NCBI RefSeq assembly: GCF_030816965.1
Contig: NZ_JAUSYQ010000002.1
Span: 5,491,501 to 5,555,500, forward strand
Direction of reading: 5' to 3'
Length of the DNA: 64,000 nt
Source: Streptomyces canus
Lineage (GTDB): Bacteria > Actinomycetota > Actinomycetes > Streptomycetales > Streptomycetaceae
Shown one piece after another: positions 7,287-17,453 of the stretch. The position numbers and the translations under genes are program-made. Positions within the stretch are counted from its first letter, which is position 1. Each line of letters starts with the position of its first letter. Under the pieces are notes generated by a model. The model made no database searches, was not told the DNA's origin, and saw only the letters and a list, made by a program, of their open reading frames with translations.

Positions 7287-9761
7287 TCAGCGGGAGACCT
7301 GCACAGTTCCCGCCGTACCGTCGACGGTGACGATCTGACCGTCACGGACCAGACTGGTGCCGTTGCCGGTCGCGAGGACCGCCGGCACCCGGTACTCCCT
7401 CGCGATGATCGCCGGGTGTGACAGCAGCCCACCGGTGTCCGTGACGAGGGCCCCGACGCTGGTGAAGAGAACGGACCACTGGGCCGTCGTCTCCGGGCAG
7501 ACCAGGACGTCTCCGGGTCGCAGCTTGCCGAACTCCGCCTCGCTCCTGATCACCCGGGCGGGTCCGGTGAACCGCCCCGCGGAGCCCGCGATTCCGCGGA
7601 TGACTCCCGTCTGCCGGTCGATACCGCCGTGGGCGCCCTCCCCGGAGACCTCCCGCCAGGACCACAGCCCGATGTCCAGCACGTGCCGGGCCTCCTGGGG
7701 GAGCTTGGCCATCCACCGGGGGTTCGGCCGGTCCGGGCCGACCGGATCGCCGTAGGACGCCGGTCCGGGGCTGGTCTCGGCCCAGGCGTACTCGCCCCGG
7801 CGCCGCGCGACGAGCGGACGCCTGTCGTCGCCGTCCCTCAGTGCGGCGAGGGCCTCGTCACGCTCCAGGAAGAAGACGTGATCGGCGGCGTCGAGCTGGC
7901 CGCGTCCGGCGAGCCTGCGGCCCACCTCCAGCACCGCGTAGCGCAGCACCGCGCCGGCGACCTGCGTGTAGTACGCGCTGTCGTCGCGGAGGGGATAGGC
8001 CCGCTGGGCGAGGGCCAGCACCCTGTCGAACCGCCGAAGAGCATCCGGGTCGCCCTCGAGCACCGCCCTCGCCGCGACGGTCGCCTCCTCCCGCTGCCGC
8101 GTCAGCGCCGCGACCTCGCTCTCCGGGTCGAAACACCGCGTGAGCTGATCGCGGACGAGGGCCAGCAGCAGGTGCGGCCGCTCCGCCATGGTCGGCGAGG
8201 TGAGGTCCATCTCCAGCGTGCGGTGTGCGTACTCACGCCGGTACGCGTCGAACCCCCGGGCGAAGTCCGTATCCACTGACGCGAGCTGATCGACGGTGCC
8301 CTCGTCTGCTTCCATGAGCACCTTGGCCAGCCCGGGGGTGTCCCGCGCGGTGTGCGTCAACGCGGCCAGGGCGTACGTGGGCTCGGTCGTCTTGCCGGGC
8401 AGCCCGGTCAGCAGCTTCAGAGTCTCGGACGTGTTCTGGCCCAGCAGATCCCGGCAGACCACGCCGAGCTCGCCGAGGACGAAGGTGCCGGCGCCGCCGA
8501 TCCGGTAGTGCACGTCCGAGGCGTGGTGGCGCGTCTCTTCGGTCTCCCTCAGATGGCCGGCCAGCGACTGGTCGTCGAGGCCCTGCCGGTCGGTGTCCCG
8601 CAGGGCGCCGAGCCGCGCGGCGAGCGCCGGCTGCCACTCCTCGTACCAACGGTCGAAGACCCTGGCGGGCTCGCCCGCACGAACCTCGGCGACCACGCGG
8701 GCCAGCCGGTCCTTGACCGCCTCCGCTCCCGAGACGGACACGTAGCGCGCGTACACCCAGCCGCCGATCTCGCGGAACTGGATGCACTCCCCGAGCCCGA
8801 AGCGGAACAGCCGGCTGGTCGCCTCGTCCAGCGTGGCCAGGACCATGGAACGGAACATCGGGGACAGGGGACGCGAGGAGTACGTCGACCGGGCCCAGTA
8901 CCCGTCGGGGACGTCGACCGGGATCGGCACCGGCTCCACGTGGTCGGGCAGCGCGGTGATGGGCCGCGCCTGCAGCAGCCACAGCCGCTCGCCGTCGAAG
9001 GCCCACTCGATGTCCTGCGGCGCGCCGAAATGCGCGTGAACTCTGCGGGCCAGGCGCGCCACTTCCCGTGCCTGCTCGGCATCGATGGCACCCCGCTCGC
9101 CCGAGGTGTGGGTGGCGGTGTCCCCGGAGACCGCCCACTCGTCCGGGGTCTCCCCGCCGTCGACGAGCCGGTCGCCGAGTCCCGGCACCGCGTTGATCCG
9201 TACCTCGTCGGAGCCCGTGACGGGGTTGACACTGAAGGCCACGCCCGCCGCGGTGGCGTCGACCATGCGCTGGACGAGCACCGGCATGCCACCGGCCGCC
9301 CCGCCGTCCTGCCGCCCCGCGTACTGGCGCACCCGCTCGGCGAACGCCGAGGCCCAGCAGGTGCGCACGGCATCGGCGAGCCCGGCGGAGCCCCGCACGT
9401 TCAGCACCGTCTGGTACTGGCCCGCGTAGGACGCTCCGGCGGTGTCCTCGGCGACGCCGGAGGAGCGGACCGCCAGCGCCTGCCCCGCCATGGCGTCGGC
9501 GATGCGGTACAGATCGGCGCGCACCCGCTGCGGCAGTTCGGCTCTGGTCACCCTCTCGGCCGTCACCTCGTCCCTGCTGTCGTCCAGACCGGCGTGGAGC
9601 AGGGTCTCCTCCAGCGCCGCGGCGGGCATGACGTATCCCTCGGGCACGGTGAAGCCCGCGTTCAGAAGCTCGCCCAGGACGGCTGCCTTGCGTCCGACGC
9701 GGTCCGCGTCGGGCAGGCCCACGGTGTGCAGGGACTGTCCGTAGGTGCTCGCGGTGGTCAT
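7287..9761 (-). CDS. PEP-synthase / rifampin-phosphotransferase-like enzyme
   Basis: An 824-residue three-domain enzyme. Residues 1-285 form the ATP-grasp PPDK_N domain (GRKAAVLGELLNAGFTVPEGYV, LAVRSSGVAEDTAGASYAGQY, IEWAFDGERLWLLQARPI). A long variable middle domain spans about 300-730. The C-terminal swivelling domain has TGGLLSHPAIIARE with the phosphohistidine at about His782, 42 residues from the end. The size and order match rifampin phosphotransferases, which move the beta-phosphate of ATP to an antibiotic via the His. Housekeeping PEP synthase is unlikely because the PEP/pyruvate barrel domain is absent. It closes the polyketide operon, so phosphorylation of the product or an intermediate (tailoring or self-protection) is the inference. 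Confidence 0.82.
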   Translation of the reverse strand: MTTASTYGQSLHTVGLPDADRVGRKAAVLGELLNAGFTVPEGYVMPAAALEETLLHAGLDDSRDEVTAERVTRAELPQRVRADLYRIADAMAGQALAVRSSGVAEDTAGASYAGQYQTVLNVRGSAGLADAVRTCWASAFAERVRQYAGRQDGGAAGGMPVLVQRMVDATAAGVAFSVNPVTGSDEVRINAVPGLGDRLVDGGETPDEWAVSGDTATHTSGERGAIDAEQAREVARLARRVHAHFGAPQDIEWAFDGERLWLLQARPITALPDHVEPVPIPVDVPDGYWARSTYSSRPLSPMFRSMVLATLDEATSRLFRFGLGECIQFREIGGWVYARYVSVSGAEAVKDRLARVVAEVRAGEPARVFDRWYEEWQPALAARLGALRDTDRQGLDDQSLAGHLRETEETRHHASDVHYRIGGAGTFVLGELGVVCRDLLGQNTSETLKLLTGLPGKTTEPTYALAALTHTARDTPGLAKVLMEADEGTVDQLASVDTDFARGFDAYRREYAHRTLEMDLTSPTMAERPHLLLALVRDQLTRCFDPESEVAALTRQREEATVAARAVLEGDPDALRRFDRVLALAQRAYPLRDDSAYYTQVAGAVLRYAVLEVGRRLAGRGQLDAADHVFFLERDEALAALRDGDDRRPLVARRRGEYAWAETSPGPASYGDPVGPDRPNPRWMAKLPQEARHVLDIGLWSWREVSGEGAHGGIDRQTGVIRGIAGSAGRFTGPARVIRSEAEFGKLRPGDVLVCPETTAQWSVLFTSVGALVTDTGGLLSHPAIIAREYRVPAVLATGNGTSLVRDGQIVTVDGTAGTVQVSR

Positions 9762-9809
9762 CTCATCTCTTTCGAAGACGTGGGGGGAATGGAAGGCGTC
9801 CTCACCGCG

Positions 9810-10187
9810 TCAGGCGGTCTGGGCCTGTTCGGCCGAGAACTGGGAGACACAGCGCATCAGGCTGTTGATGAAGTGCGCCTTGAACTTCTCCGGCGTCGAG
9901 GTGTCCCGCGGCGTGGCGAGGAACGGCTGGAGCTTCTCCTCCAGCTGGTGCACGCCGGGCTGGGTGCCCATGTGCCGGCCGACCGCCGCGAAGTCGCCTT
10001 CGTAGTGGATGAAGCGCACCAGCGTCGCGTCCTTGATGAACACGCCGGTGCCGAGCAGACGGCCGACCTCGTTTCCGTCCTCGTCGCGCAGCACGGGGGT
10101 GTCCACGCGCTGGAAGCCGGCGAAGATCTCCGTGATCTCCTCCTCGTTGCCGGGCTTCACGTCGTAGGTGATGGCGGCGTAAGGCAT
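9810..10187 (-). CDS. SchA/CurD-like domain protein
   Basis: A 125-residue soluble protein beginning MPYAAITYDVKPGNEEEI, with GTGVFIKDATLVRFIHYEGDF and FINSLMRCVSQF near the end. This is the SchA/CurD-like family, found almost only in type II polyketide clusters (curamycin, spore pigment). The biochemical role is not established; the ferredoxin-like N-terminal half resembles ABM monooxygenases. It lies between a ketoreductase (70 nt upstream) and the phosphotransferase-like gene (48 nt downstream). Confidence 0.85.
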   Translation of the reverse strand: MPYAAITYDVKPGNEEEITEIFAGFQRVDTPVLRDEDGNEVGRLLGTGVFIKDATLVRFIHYEGDFAAVGRHMGTQPGVHQLEEKLQPFLATPRDTSTPEKFKAHFINSLMRCVSQFSAEQAQTA

Positions 10188-10257
10188 GGTTGTCGTCCTT
10201 CCAAAGGGGTTCGGGGGCGGCGGCTACGGGGCGGAAGCCCCCTAGGGGGTGGACCCC

Positions 10258-10995
10258 CTAGATGCCACCGTCGACATTGAGGGTCGCGCCGGTGACGTAA
10301 CGGGCCAGGTCACTGGCCAGGTACAGCACGGCACCTGCTACGTCCTCCGGCGTGCCGAGTCGGCCGAGCGCCGTCATCGAGCGCACCTTGGCGAGCAGCG
10401 GGGGCGGCAGTTCCTCCGCCGGGTCGGTCGCGATCACGCCGGGGGCCACGGTGTTGAAGCGCAGCCCGCGCGGGCCGAACTCCTTGCACAGCGAGCGGGT
10501 CAGGCCGATGACACCTGCCTTGGCCGCCGTGTAGTGGGCGCGGCCGGCGAAGCCGCGCAGGCTCACCGCGGCACCGACGTTGACCACCGAGGCGGCCTCG
10601 TCGAGCAGTGGCAGGAACGCCTGCGTCACCAGGAATACGGTGGTCAGGTCACCGTCGAGCACGCGGTGCCACTCCTCGGGGGCGAGCTGCTCGATGCGTT
10701 CGTGTCCGTCCACGCCGGCGTTGTTCACCAGGACGTCCACGCCGCCCAGGGCGGTGCGTGCCGCGTCGACGAGCTCGGCGACCTCGGCCGGGTCGGTGAG
10801 GTCGGCCCGTACGACGGCGTGCGCGCCGCCGGTTTCCTTGAGCTGCCGGGCCAGTTCGGCCGCGGCGGAACCGTCCGCGCGGTGCACGGCGAGGACGCGG
10901 GCACCGGCCTGGGCGAACGCCAGGCTGATGGTGCGCCCGATGCCCCGGGTGCCGCCCGTCACCACGATGCGCTTGCCTGCGACATCGAGTCGCAT
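10258..10995 (-). CDS. Short-chain dehydrogenase (ketoreductase-like) lacking the catalytic Ser
   Basis: A 245-residue classical SDR with TGGTRGIG for the cofactor, NNAG at the active-site helix and YTAAK as catalytic Tyr/Lys. Aligning with FabG by fixed spacing (13 residues before the Tyr) puts Ala where the catalytic Ser normally sits (GAAVSLRGFAGRAHY against GSVVGTMG...ANY). The nearby Ser is three residues further on. The C terminus YVTGATLNVDGGI is complete. ATG 10995 has AAGGAGAC upstream. In pentangular-type clusters SDRs of this class reduce a distal ketone. This copy may be a weak or altered reductase or partner to the second SDR at 11673-12407. Confidence 0.88.
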   Translation of the reverse strand: MRLDVAGKRIVVTGGTRGIGRTISLAFAQAGARVLAVHRADGSAAAELARQLKETGGAHAVVRADLTDPAEVAELVDAARTALGGVDVLVNNAGVDGHERIEQLAPEEWHRVLDGDLTTVFLVTQAFLPLLDEAASVVNVGAAVSLRGFAGRAHYTAAKAGVIGLTRSLCKEFGPRGLRFNTVAPGVIATDPAEELPPPLLAKVRSMTALGRLGTPEDVAGAVLYLASDLARYVTGATLNVDGGI

Positions 10996-11029
10996 GGATG
11001 TCTCCTTGGGTCCTTGTGGCCGCGGCGGC

Positions 11030-11335
11030 TCAGTAGCTCGCGACGACCTGGTAGATGCCGAACGGGCGGCCCTTGCTCGCGTCCTGGAAGGGGCGCAGCG
11101 GGGCGGTGGTGTCGCGGTGGGAGGAGCCTTGCTCCCAGCCTTCGAACGCCTCACGGCTCTCCCACTCGCTCATCACGAGGAAGGCGCCGTCGTCGAGGGT
11201 GGAGCGCAGCAGTTCGTTGCCCAGCAGGCCGGGCGTGCCCCGCAGGGCCTCACTGATCCGGCGGTACGCGGCGGAGACGGCGTCCGGGTCGGACTCCGGC
11301 GCCGCCGCGTACACCAGTACGCGCAGCCTGCTCAT
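11030..11335 (-). CDS. Antibiotic biosynthesis monooxygenase (ABM)-like protein
   Basis: A 101-residue single-domain protein with the ABM dimeric alpha-beta barrel pattern: LRVLVYAAAPE, AYRRISEALRGTPGLLGNELLRS and FLVMSEWESREAFEGWEQG. Such cofactor-independent oxygenases oxidise aromatic rings to quinones. The ATG overlaps the stop of the preceding ABM-like gene (ATGA). Two adjacent ABM proteins may form a hetero-oligomer or act at different ring positions. Confidence 0.85.
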   Translation of the reverse strand: MSRLRVLVYAAAPESDPDAVSAAYRRISEALRGTPGLLGNELLRSTLDDGAFLVMSEWESREAFEGWEQGSSHRDTTAPLRPFQDASKGRPFGIYQVVASY

Positions 11336-11670
11336 GAACCCGCGGCGGTGAGGGAGGCCGCACCGGTCATGGCGTACCGCACGTGCATGGTCGTCATCGA
11401 GCCGGACAGCCGGTACGGGTGCAGCTTCGAGCGGTGCTCCAGATGCTCCTCGCTCTGCTCGTACGTGCGGAAGCTGTCCTCGTCGGTCCAGTCGCTGACG
11501 ATGTAGTAGATGTCGGGTTCCTCGGCACTGGCCGACAGCCACTGACCGAGGTTGGCGGGCCGGCCGGTGATCACCGAGGCACCGTCGTACCAGGCGCGCT
11601 CGAAGTCGGCGCCACGACCGGGGTGGACCTGCATCCGCAGGGTGACGCGGAACGCGTTCGGGCAGGTCAT
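11332..11670 (-). CDS. Antibiotic biosynthesis monooxygenase (ABM)-like protein
   Basis: A 112-residue protein (MTCPNAFRVTLRMQVHPGRG, YIVSDWTDEDSFRTYEQSEEH) of the same ferredoxin-like ABM superfamily as its downstream neighbour. Its start lies 2 nt after the SDR stop and its stop overlaps the next ATG by 4 nt, so all three genes are tightly coupled. The longer open frame to 12435 is a shadow of the SDR. Quinone formation on the polyketide is inferred from family and context. Confidence 0.85.
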   Translation of the reverse strand: MTCPNAFRVTLRMQVHPGRGADFERAWYDGASVITGRPANLGQWLSASAEEPDIYYIVSDWTDEDSFRTYEQSEEHLEHRSKLHPYRLSGSMTTMHVRYAMTGAASLTAAGS

Positions 11671-11672
11671 GG

Positions 11673-12407
11673 TCAGATACCTCCGTCGACGTGCAGGGTC
11701 TCGCCGGTGACGTAGGCGGACAGGGTGCTGGCGAGGAAGAGCACGGCGCCGGCGACCTCCTCGGGCCTGCCGAGGCGGCCGAGCGCGGTGAGCTGCCGGT
11801 AGCGGGCGCGGGTTTCCTCGGGCAGCGGCTCGTTCTCCGGCTCGATGACGCCCGGAGCGACGACGTTGACCCGGATGCCGCGGGGGCCGAGTTCCTTGGC
11901 GAGGGAGCGCGTCAGTCCGACCAGGCCCGCCTTCGACGCCGTGTAGTGGGCGCGCAGCGGAATTCCCACCATCGCCGACCGGGAGCCGACGGCGATGACG
12001 GAGGAGCCCTCGCCCAGCAGCGGCAGGCTTTTCTGGACCAGCAGGTAGGTGCCGGTGAGGTTGGTGTCGAGAACGCGGTGCCAGTCCTCGGGGGTGAGCT
12101 TGTCGAACGGGACGTGTGTGATCGCTCCGGCGTTGGCGACGACCGCGTCCAGCGAGCCGAAGCGCGCCTCGGCCTCGCCGACGAGCGCCTCGATGTCCTC
12201 GCTCCTGCTGACGTCCGCGCGCATGACGTGGTGGTCGGGGCCGATCTCCTTCAGCTCCCGCTGGAGGCTCTGCGCGGCCTCGTCGTCGTGGCGGGAACAG
12301 GTCAGCAGCCGGGCGCCGGAACGGGCGAGCGCGAGGGCGATGCCGCGGCCGATGCCCCGGGTGCCGCCGGTCAGCAGTACGGTCCTGCCGTCGAGTTGTA
12401 TGGTCAT
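11673..12407 (-). CDS. Short-chain dehydrogenase / ketoreductase
   Basis: A 244-residue classical SDR. It shows TGGTRGIG (cofactor loop), NAGAITH, the catalytic Ser in AVGSRSAMVG, YTASK, and the terminal YVTGETLHVDGGI. Unlike the paralogue at 10258-10995, the full Ser-Tyr-Lys triad is present. It probably reduces a polyketide ketone. The upstream 70-nt gap contains copies of a GATGTGA motif also found before the ACP gene. Confidence 0.9.
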   Translation of the reverse strand: MTIQLDGRTVLLTGGTRGIGRGIALALARSGARLLTCSRHDDEAAQSLQRELKEIGPDHHVMRADVSRSEDIEALVGEAEARFGSLDAVVANAGAITHVPFDKLTPEDWHRVLDTNLTGTYLLVQKSLPLLGEGSSVIAVGSRSAMVGIPLRAHYTASKAGLVGLTRSLAKELGPRGIRVNVVAPGVIEPENEPLPEETRARYRQLTALGRLGRPEEVAGAVLFLASTLSAYVTGETLHVDGGI

Positions 12408-12477
12408 GGGTGAATTGCTCCTGACGTGATGTCACATCGGGCGTGAGAAAGGTGATGTGAGATGCGACCGGCGGAGG

Positions 12478-13320
<843 letters not shown>

Positions 13321-13333
<13 letters not shown>

Positions 13334-14538
13334 AGCACGAGGGCGGAGTTGAAGCCGCCGAATCCCCGTGCCAGGACCAGCGCGGTCCTCAAAGGGGCCT
13401 CGCGTGGCGTGCCGACGACGAGATCGAGGCGGTACGCGGCTGCCGGGTCGACCCCGGCTGTCGGCGGGATCACGCCGTCGCGGAGGGCCAGCAGTGCGGT
13501 CGCGGCATCGAGCGAGCCGCCGCCGGCGAAGAGCCGGCCGGTCATGGTCTTGGGTGCCGTGACCGGCACGCCGTGCTCGCCGAAGAGCCCGGCGATGGCC
13601 TCTGCCTCGGCCCGGTCGGCCTCCGGCACTCCGGCGGCGTCCGCGAAGACCACATCGATGTCCCCCGGCTCGCACCCGGCGCGGGCCAGGGCGAGCTCGG
13701 CGGCACGGCGCAGGGCCGGCGGCCGGCCCGAGCCGGGCGGCGGGTCGAAGGTCGCCGCGTAGCCGACGACCCGGCCGTAGAGGAAGACGCCCGGGCGGGC
13801 GCGGGCACTGTCCTCGTCCTCCACGACGAGGATCGCGCCGCCCTCGCCAGGCACAAACCCGGCCGCGTCGATGTCGAAGGGCACGTAGGCGCGGGTGGGG
13901 TCGGTGGCGGTGCTCAGCAGCTTGCTGGTCTGCAGGCACACCAGCGCGTACGGCGACAGCGGCGCCTCCGTGCCACCGGTGAGCGCGAGCTTCGTGCCGT
14001 CCCGGATCACCCGCAGGGCCTGGCCGATCGCGTCGAGACCGCCCGCCTGCTCGCTGACCACGACGCCGCACGGGCCGCGCATACCGTGACGAATGGAGAG
14101 CTGGCCGGTCGTCGCCGCGTAGAACCAGGCGATCGACTGGAACGTCGTCACATGGTCCGGGCCGAGCCGCCACAGTCGGCCCAGCTCACCCTGGCCGAAC
14201 TCGTTGCCGCCGCTGGAACTCGCGGTCACCACGGCCATGTCGTACTCGCCCAGACCGGTCTCGTCGAGCGGCAGGGCCGACGCGTCGGACAGTGCGGTCT
14301 CGGCCGCGACCAGCGCGAACTGCGTCCAGCGGTCAGTCTGCACGACGAGCCGCCTGGGCAGGTGGGCGAGCGGTTCGAAGCCGGTCACCTCGCCGGCCAG
14401 CGACGTCGGATACGCCGAGCCGTCGAAGCGGCTGATCGGGCCGATGCCGCTGACCCCGGCCAGCGTGTTGCGCCAGTACTCATCGACGCCGACTCCGTTC
14501 GGGGCCACGATCCCGAGGCCCGTCACCACGGCACTCAT
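13321..14538 (-). CDS. Type II PKS chain-length factor (KS-beta)
   Basis: A 405-residue ketosynthase homologue. The active-site Cys is replaced by Gln in [12 protein letters not shown] (about residue 162), which defines chain-length factors. The C terminus [20 protein letters not shown] is typical. It forms a heterodimer with KS-alpha and fixes the polyketide length; Gln catalyses decarboxylation of the malonyl starter. Its ATG overlaps the KS-alpha stop by 4 nt. Confidence 0.95.
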
Positions 14539-15803
14539 GCCACCCTCCCGGGGCGGGCCAGCAGCATCGCGGTCTGGAACCCGCCGAATCCGCTGCCGAC
14601 GGTCAGGACCACGTCCAGCTCTGCCTCGCGGGCGATCCGGGGCACGTAGTCGAGGTCGCATTCCGGGTCGCTGGTTCTCAGGTTCGCCGTCGGCGGCACG
14701 ACCCCGTGTTCGATGGCCAGCGCACACGCGGCGATCTCGATGGAGCCGATGGCGCCGAGCGAGTGGCCCACCATCGACTTGATGGAGCTGACCGGCACCT
14801 GGTGGGCCCGCTCCCCGAGGCTGCGCTTGAACGCGGCCGTCTCGTGCCGGTCGTTCTGCCGGGTTCCGGAGCCGTGCGCGTTGATGTAGTCGATGTCCTC
14901 GGGGCGCACTCCGGCACGGCGCATGGCCACCGTGATGGCCTCCGCCATCTCCCGCCCGTCCGGCTTGAGGCCGGTCATGTGGTACGCGTTGCTCCGGCCC
15001 GCGAACCCGACGACCTCGGCGTAGACGTGGGCGCCGCGGGCCTTCGCCGCCTCGCGTTCCTCCAGGACGAACACGGCGCTTCCTTCGCCCATGACGAAGC
15101 CGTCGCGGTGGGCGTCGAAGGGGCGTGAGGCGTGCTCGGGGTCGGCGTTGTTCGGCGAGGTCGCCTTGATCGCGTCGAAGCTGGCTGCCGAGATCGGGGA
15201 GATCGGTGCGTCGGTGGCGCCTGCCAGCATGACCTCCGCCGAGCCCTCCTCGATCAGACCGGCGGCGTAACTCACCGCGTCCAGACCGGAGGTGCATCCC
15301 GTGGACACCGTGGTCACCGGGCCCTCGGCCCCCACCGTCCAGGCGACCTCCGCCGAGAACGAGCTGGGGACCAGGTATCCGTACAACTGGGGCACCGCGT
15401 AGGCGTGGTCGACGATCCAGTCGCGTCCGCTGTTGCTCACGACCGCGTATTCGTTTTCCAAGCCAATCGTGGCGCCGACCGCGCTTCCTATGGAAACGCC
15501 GACCGTATCGGAATCGACCGTGTCGAATTCCAGCCCGCTGTCCGCCACTGCCTCACGAGCACAGACCACGGCGAATTGTGCGGCCCGGTCCATACGGCGG
15601 GCCTCCTGCGGGGTAAGCCCTGCCGCAGCCGTGTCGAAGTCGCACTCGGCGGCAATCCTGGAGCGAAACGGAGTGGCGTCGAAAACGCTGATTGCATGGG
15701 TCGCCGTACGCCCGGACGTCAGCAGCTCCCAGAATTCCTTGCGGCCGATGCCACCGGGCGCCACCACCCCGATACCGGTGATGACCGCACGCCGCCGCGG
15801 CAT
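14535..15803 (-). CDS. Type II PKS ketosynthase (KS-alpha)
   Basis: A 422-residue beta-ketoacyl synthase with catalytic Cys in [14 protein letters not shown] (about residue 169), the first His in [15 protein letters not shown] and the second in [13 protein letters not shown]. It condenses malonyl-ACP units with KS-beta. ATG 15803 overlaps the cupin TGA (TGATG); the GTG one codon upstream is an alternative. The order cyclase, cupin, KS-alpha, KS-beta, ACP, aromatase matches spore-pigment and pentangular polyphenol clusters. Confidence 0.96.
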   Translation of the reverse strand: MPRRRAVITGIGVVAPGGIGRKEFWELLTSGRTATHAISVFDATPFRSRIAAECDFDTAAAGLTPQEARRMDRAAQFAVVCAREAVADSGLEFDTVDSDTVGVSIGSAVGATIGLENEYAVVSNSGRDWIVDHAYAVPQLYGYLVPSSFSAEVAWTVGAEGPVTTVSTGCTSGLDAVSYAAGLIEEGSAEVMLAGATDAPISPISAASFDAIKATSPNNADPEHASRPFDAHRDGFVMGEGSAVFVLEEREAAKARGAHVYAEVVGFAGRSNAYHMTGLKPDGREMAEAITVAMRRAGVRPEDIDYINAHGSGTRQNDRHETAAFKRSLGERAHQVPVSSIKSMVGHSLGAIGSIEIAACALAIEHGVVPPTANLRTSDPECDLDYVPRIAREAELDVVLTVGSGFGGFQTAMLLARPGRVA

Positions 15804-16228
15804 CACGCCGCTCCGACGTTGATCTGCGGCGCGGCCGGTTCGACGAGCGGCTCGGTGTCCACGTGGCCCAGTTCGGGCCGGGGAGCCAGCGGGCAGAGGT
15901 GGAAGACCGCCTCGGCGGGCTCATCGCCGCCGTTCTCCACCCGGTGCCGCACGTCCTTGGGGACCAGCAGCCCTTCGCCGGCGCCGACGGTGACGGGCTC
16001 TCCGTCCAGCCGTACGACGACGGTGCCCCTCGTCACGTAGAGGAACTCCTCGGAGTACGGATGGTAGTGCTCGGCGACGAACTCGCCCGCGGCCAGGGTG
16101 AGCAGGCCAAGAAAGCCGGTCGTCGCGCCGGCGGTCTTCGGGCCGAGCACCACCCGGATCTCGCCGCCGCGGCGGCGATTGACCTCCACGTCAGCCGCGG
16201 CGACCTTGGTGTGCTGGGTGACAGGCAC
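15803..16228 (-). CDS. Cupin-domain polyketide cyclase-like protein
   Basis: A 141-residue single cupin with [16 protein letters not shown] (metal-binding His/Glu motif 1) and [10 protein letters not shown] (motif 2). Homologues of this type (WhiE-ORFII family) sit next to KS-alpha in pigment and pentangular clusters and are thought to help cyclisation. I chose GTG 16228 because GGAGAGGAG lies 6 nt upstream and homologues start near there. An ATG at 16291 in the same frame overlaps the preceding gene and is the alternative. Confidence 0.88.
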   Translation of the reverse strand: MPVTQHTKVAAADVEVNRRRGGEIRVVLGPKTAGATTGFLGLLTLAAGEFVAEHYHPYSEEFLYVTRGTVVVRLDGEPVTVGAGEGLLVPKDVRHRVENGGDEPAEAVFHLCPLAPRPELGHVDTEPLVEPAAPQINVGAA

Positions 16229-16283
16229 TGCTGACTCCTCTCCGGGCTGGTGCCCTGTCCGAGGGCACGAGACGGTCTGTGGC

Positions 16284-16613
16284 TCAGGCATCGGCGGACT
16301 GCCACATGTAGAACCGCGCGGCCATGGCGTCGGCCGGCCGGCGCCAGGTCTGGGGGTCGTACGGCTCGATGAAGTGCTCCAGCTCGGAATTGACCTGCTG
16401 GAACAGCGGGTGCCGGCGGATCTCCGGCGTGAGCCCGCCGAGCGACTCCCGCGATTCGATCAGGTGGAAATAGAGATCGTGAAAGCGGAAGAGTGAACGG
16501 CGTTTCACCCCGACCAGTCCGGGGAGTTCAGTACGGTCCGAATCGGCGAATATCCTGGCGACCTCCTGTGCATCGCCGGGTGCCATCCTGGCAACGATGA
16601 GTGTTTGATTCAC
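16284..16613 (-). CDS. TcmI-family polyketide cyclase
   Basis: A 109-residue ferredoxin-like protein ([71 protein letters not shown]). This is the polyketide_cyc family of TcmI and WhiE-ORFVII, which close later rings of tetracenomycin-type chains. It is the first gene of the operon. Confidence 0.93.
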   Translation of the reverse strand: MNQTLIVARMAPGDAQEVARIFADSDRTELPGLVGVKRRSLFRFHDLYFHLIESRESLGGLTPEIRRHPLFQQVNSELEHFIEPYDPQTWRRPADAMAARFYMWQSADA

Positions 16614-16657
16614 GGTAGCCCCCGCTTCTCGGGTTCTTTTTCCAAGCAGAACGATGC

Positions 16658-16680
16658 CAGGGGGTGTTGAAATACCCCTG
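16658..16680. promoter_or_regulatory. Inverted repeat upstream of the polyketide operon
   Basis: CAGGGG and CCCCTG flank an AT-rich GTGTTGAAATA centre, 45 nt before the TcmI start and just after the TetR stop. It could be the TetR operator, part of the operon promoter or a weak terminator of the TetR transcript. The sequence alone does not decide. Confidence 0.45.
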
Positions 16681-16712
16681 AGTCATCTCTGAAGCGGTGG
16701 CGTCCCGTAACT

Positions 16713-17453
16713 TCAGACGGGACTTCGGACGGCGGCGCGGTCGGAGGCCGAGTCTGCGTCGCGTGGGGCCCCATGTATCGACGCAGGCGGGTCGAGGAGG
16801 CCGTCGAGTACGGCGTCCAGCACGTCCCCCGGCCCCCGCACGGAACCGCTCGACGACGTACCCCGCCAGAAGACGACGCTCATCACGAGCCAGCCCAAGA
16901 GCAGTTCCGACACGAAGTCCTGGTCAAGGCCACTGCGGAACCGGCCCACCGCCATGCCTTCCCCGACGAGCGAGCCGACAACGACACGGAGGGGTGCGGT
17001 CACTCGCTCGTCGAACGCCGTCTCGAGACCGAGCGGGGCGTCGCGCCGCACCTCGGGTCCGGCCCCGAAGAGCCACAGCCAGGTCACCAGACGAGGATGC
17101 GCACGCAGCACCTCGGCCATCAGAACCAGTCCGTCACGTATCCCCGTACCGCCCAGTACGCCGGCCGCCCCGTCACGCGGCGGCAGCAGGTCCGTCACCC
17201 GCGGTATGGCGCCGGCCAGCAACGCCTCCTTGCCGGCCCAGCGCCGGTAGATGGTGGACTTGCCGACACCCGCGGTGGCCGCGATGCGCTCCACCGTCAG
17301 GTAGGCAGGTCCCATGCCCTGTGCCATCAACAGGTCGACGGCCGCGAAGACAGCTCGCTCGACCTGCTCGCTGCGGGGACGGCCGGGCCGCGCGGCCGGT
17401 GTCCACGACTGGTCACCGGCCTGCGGACGTCGGGTACGAGCGGAGGCGTTCAC
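16713..17453 (-). CDS. TetR-family transcriptional regulator
   Basis: A 246-residue repressor. The helix-turn-helix lies at about residues 45-75 (LTVERIAATAGVGKSTIYRRWAGKEALL), followed by an all-helical ligand domain (GLVLMAEVLRAHPRLVTWLWLFGAGPEV, LLLGWLVMSVVFW). The GTG at 17453 overlaps the TGA of the small membrane protein gene by 4 nt. It is transcribed towards the polyketide operon and ends 100 nt before it, so it may be cotranscribed and probably controls the cluster or the adjacent membrane protein. Confidence 0.9.
   Translation of the reverse strand: MNASARTRRPQAGDQSWTPAARPGRPRSEQVERAVFAAVDLLMAQGMGPAYLTVERIAATAGVGKSTIYRRWAGKEALLAGAIPRVTDLLPPRDGAAGVLGGTGIRDGLVLMAEVLRAHPRLVTWLWLFGAGPEVRRDAPLGLETAFDERVTAPLRVVVGSLVGEGMAVGRFRSGLDQDFVSELLLGWLVMSVVFWRGTSSSGSVRGPGDVLDAVLDGLLDPPASIHGAPRDADSASDRAAVRSPV

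Noticed and set aside
7287-9761. Housekeeping phosphoenolpyruvate synthase (ppsA)
   Set aside because: The C-terminal PEP/pyruvate barrel is absent, the swivelling His domain is at the very end, and the gene is embedded in a polyketide operon.
16289-16291. ATG 16291 as start of the cupin gene
   Set aside because: The extra 21 residues are unlike the cupin family and overlap the TcmI stop, while GTG 16228 has a strong ribosome site; kept only as an alternative.
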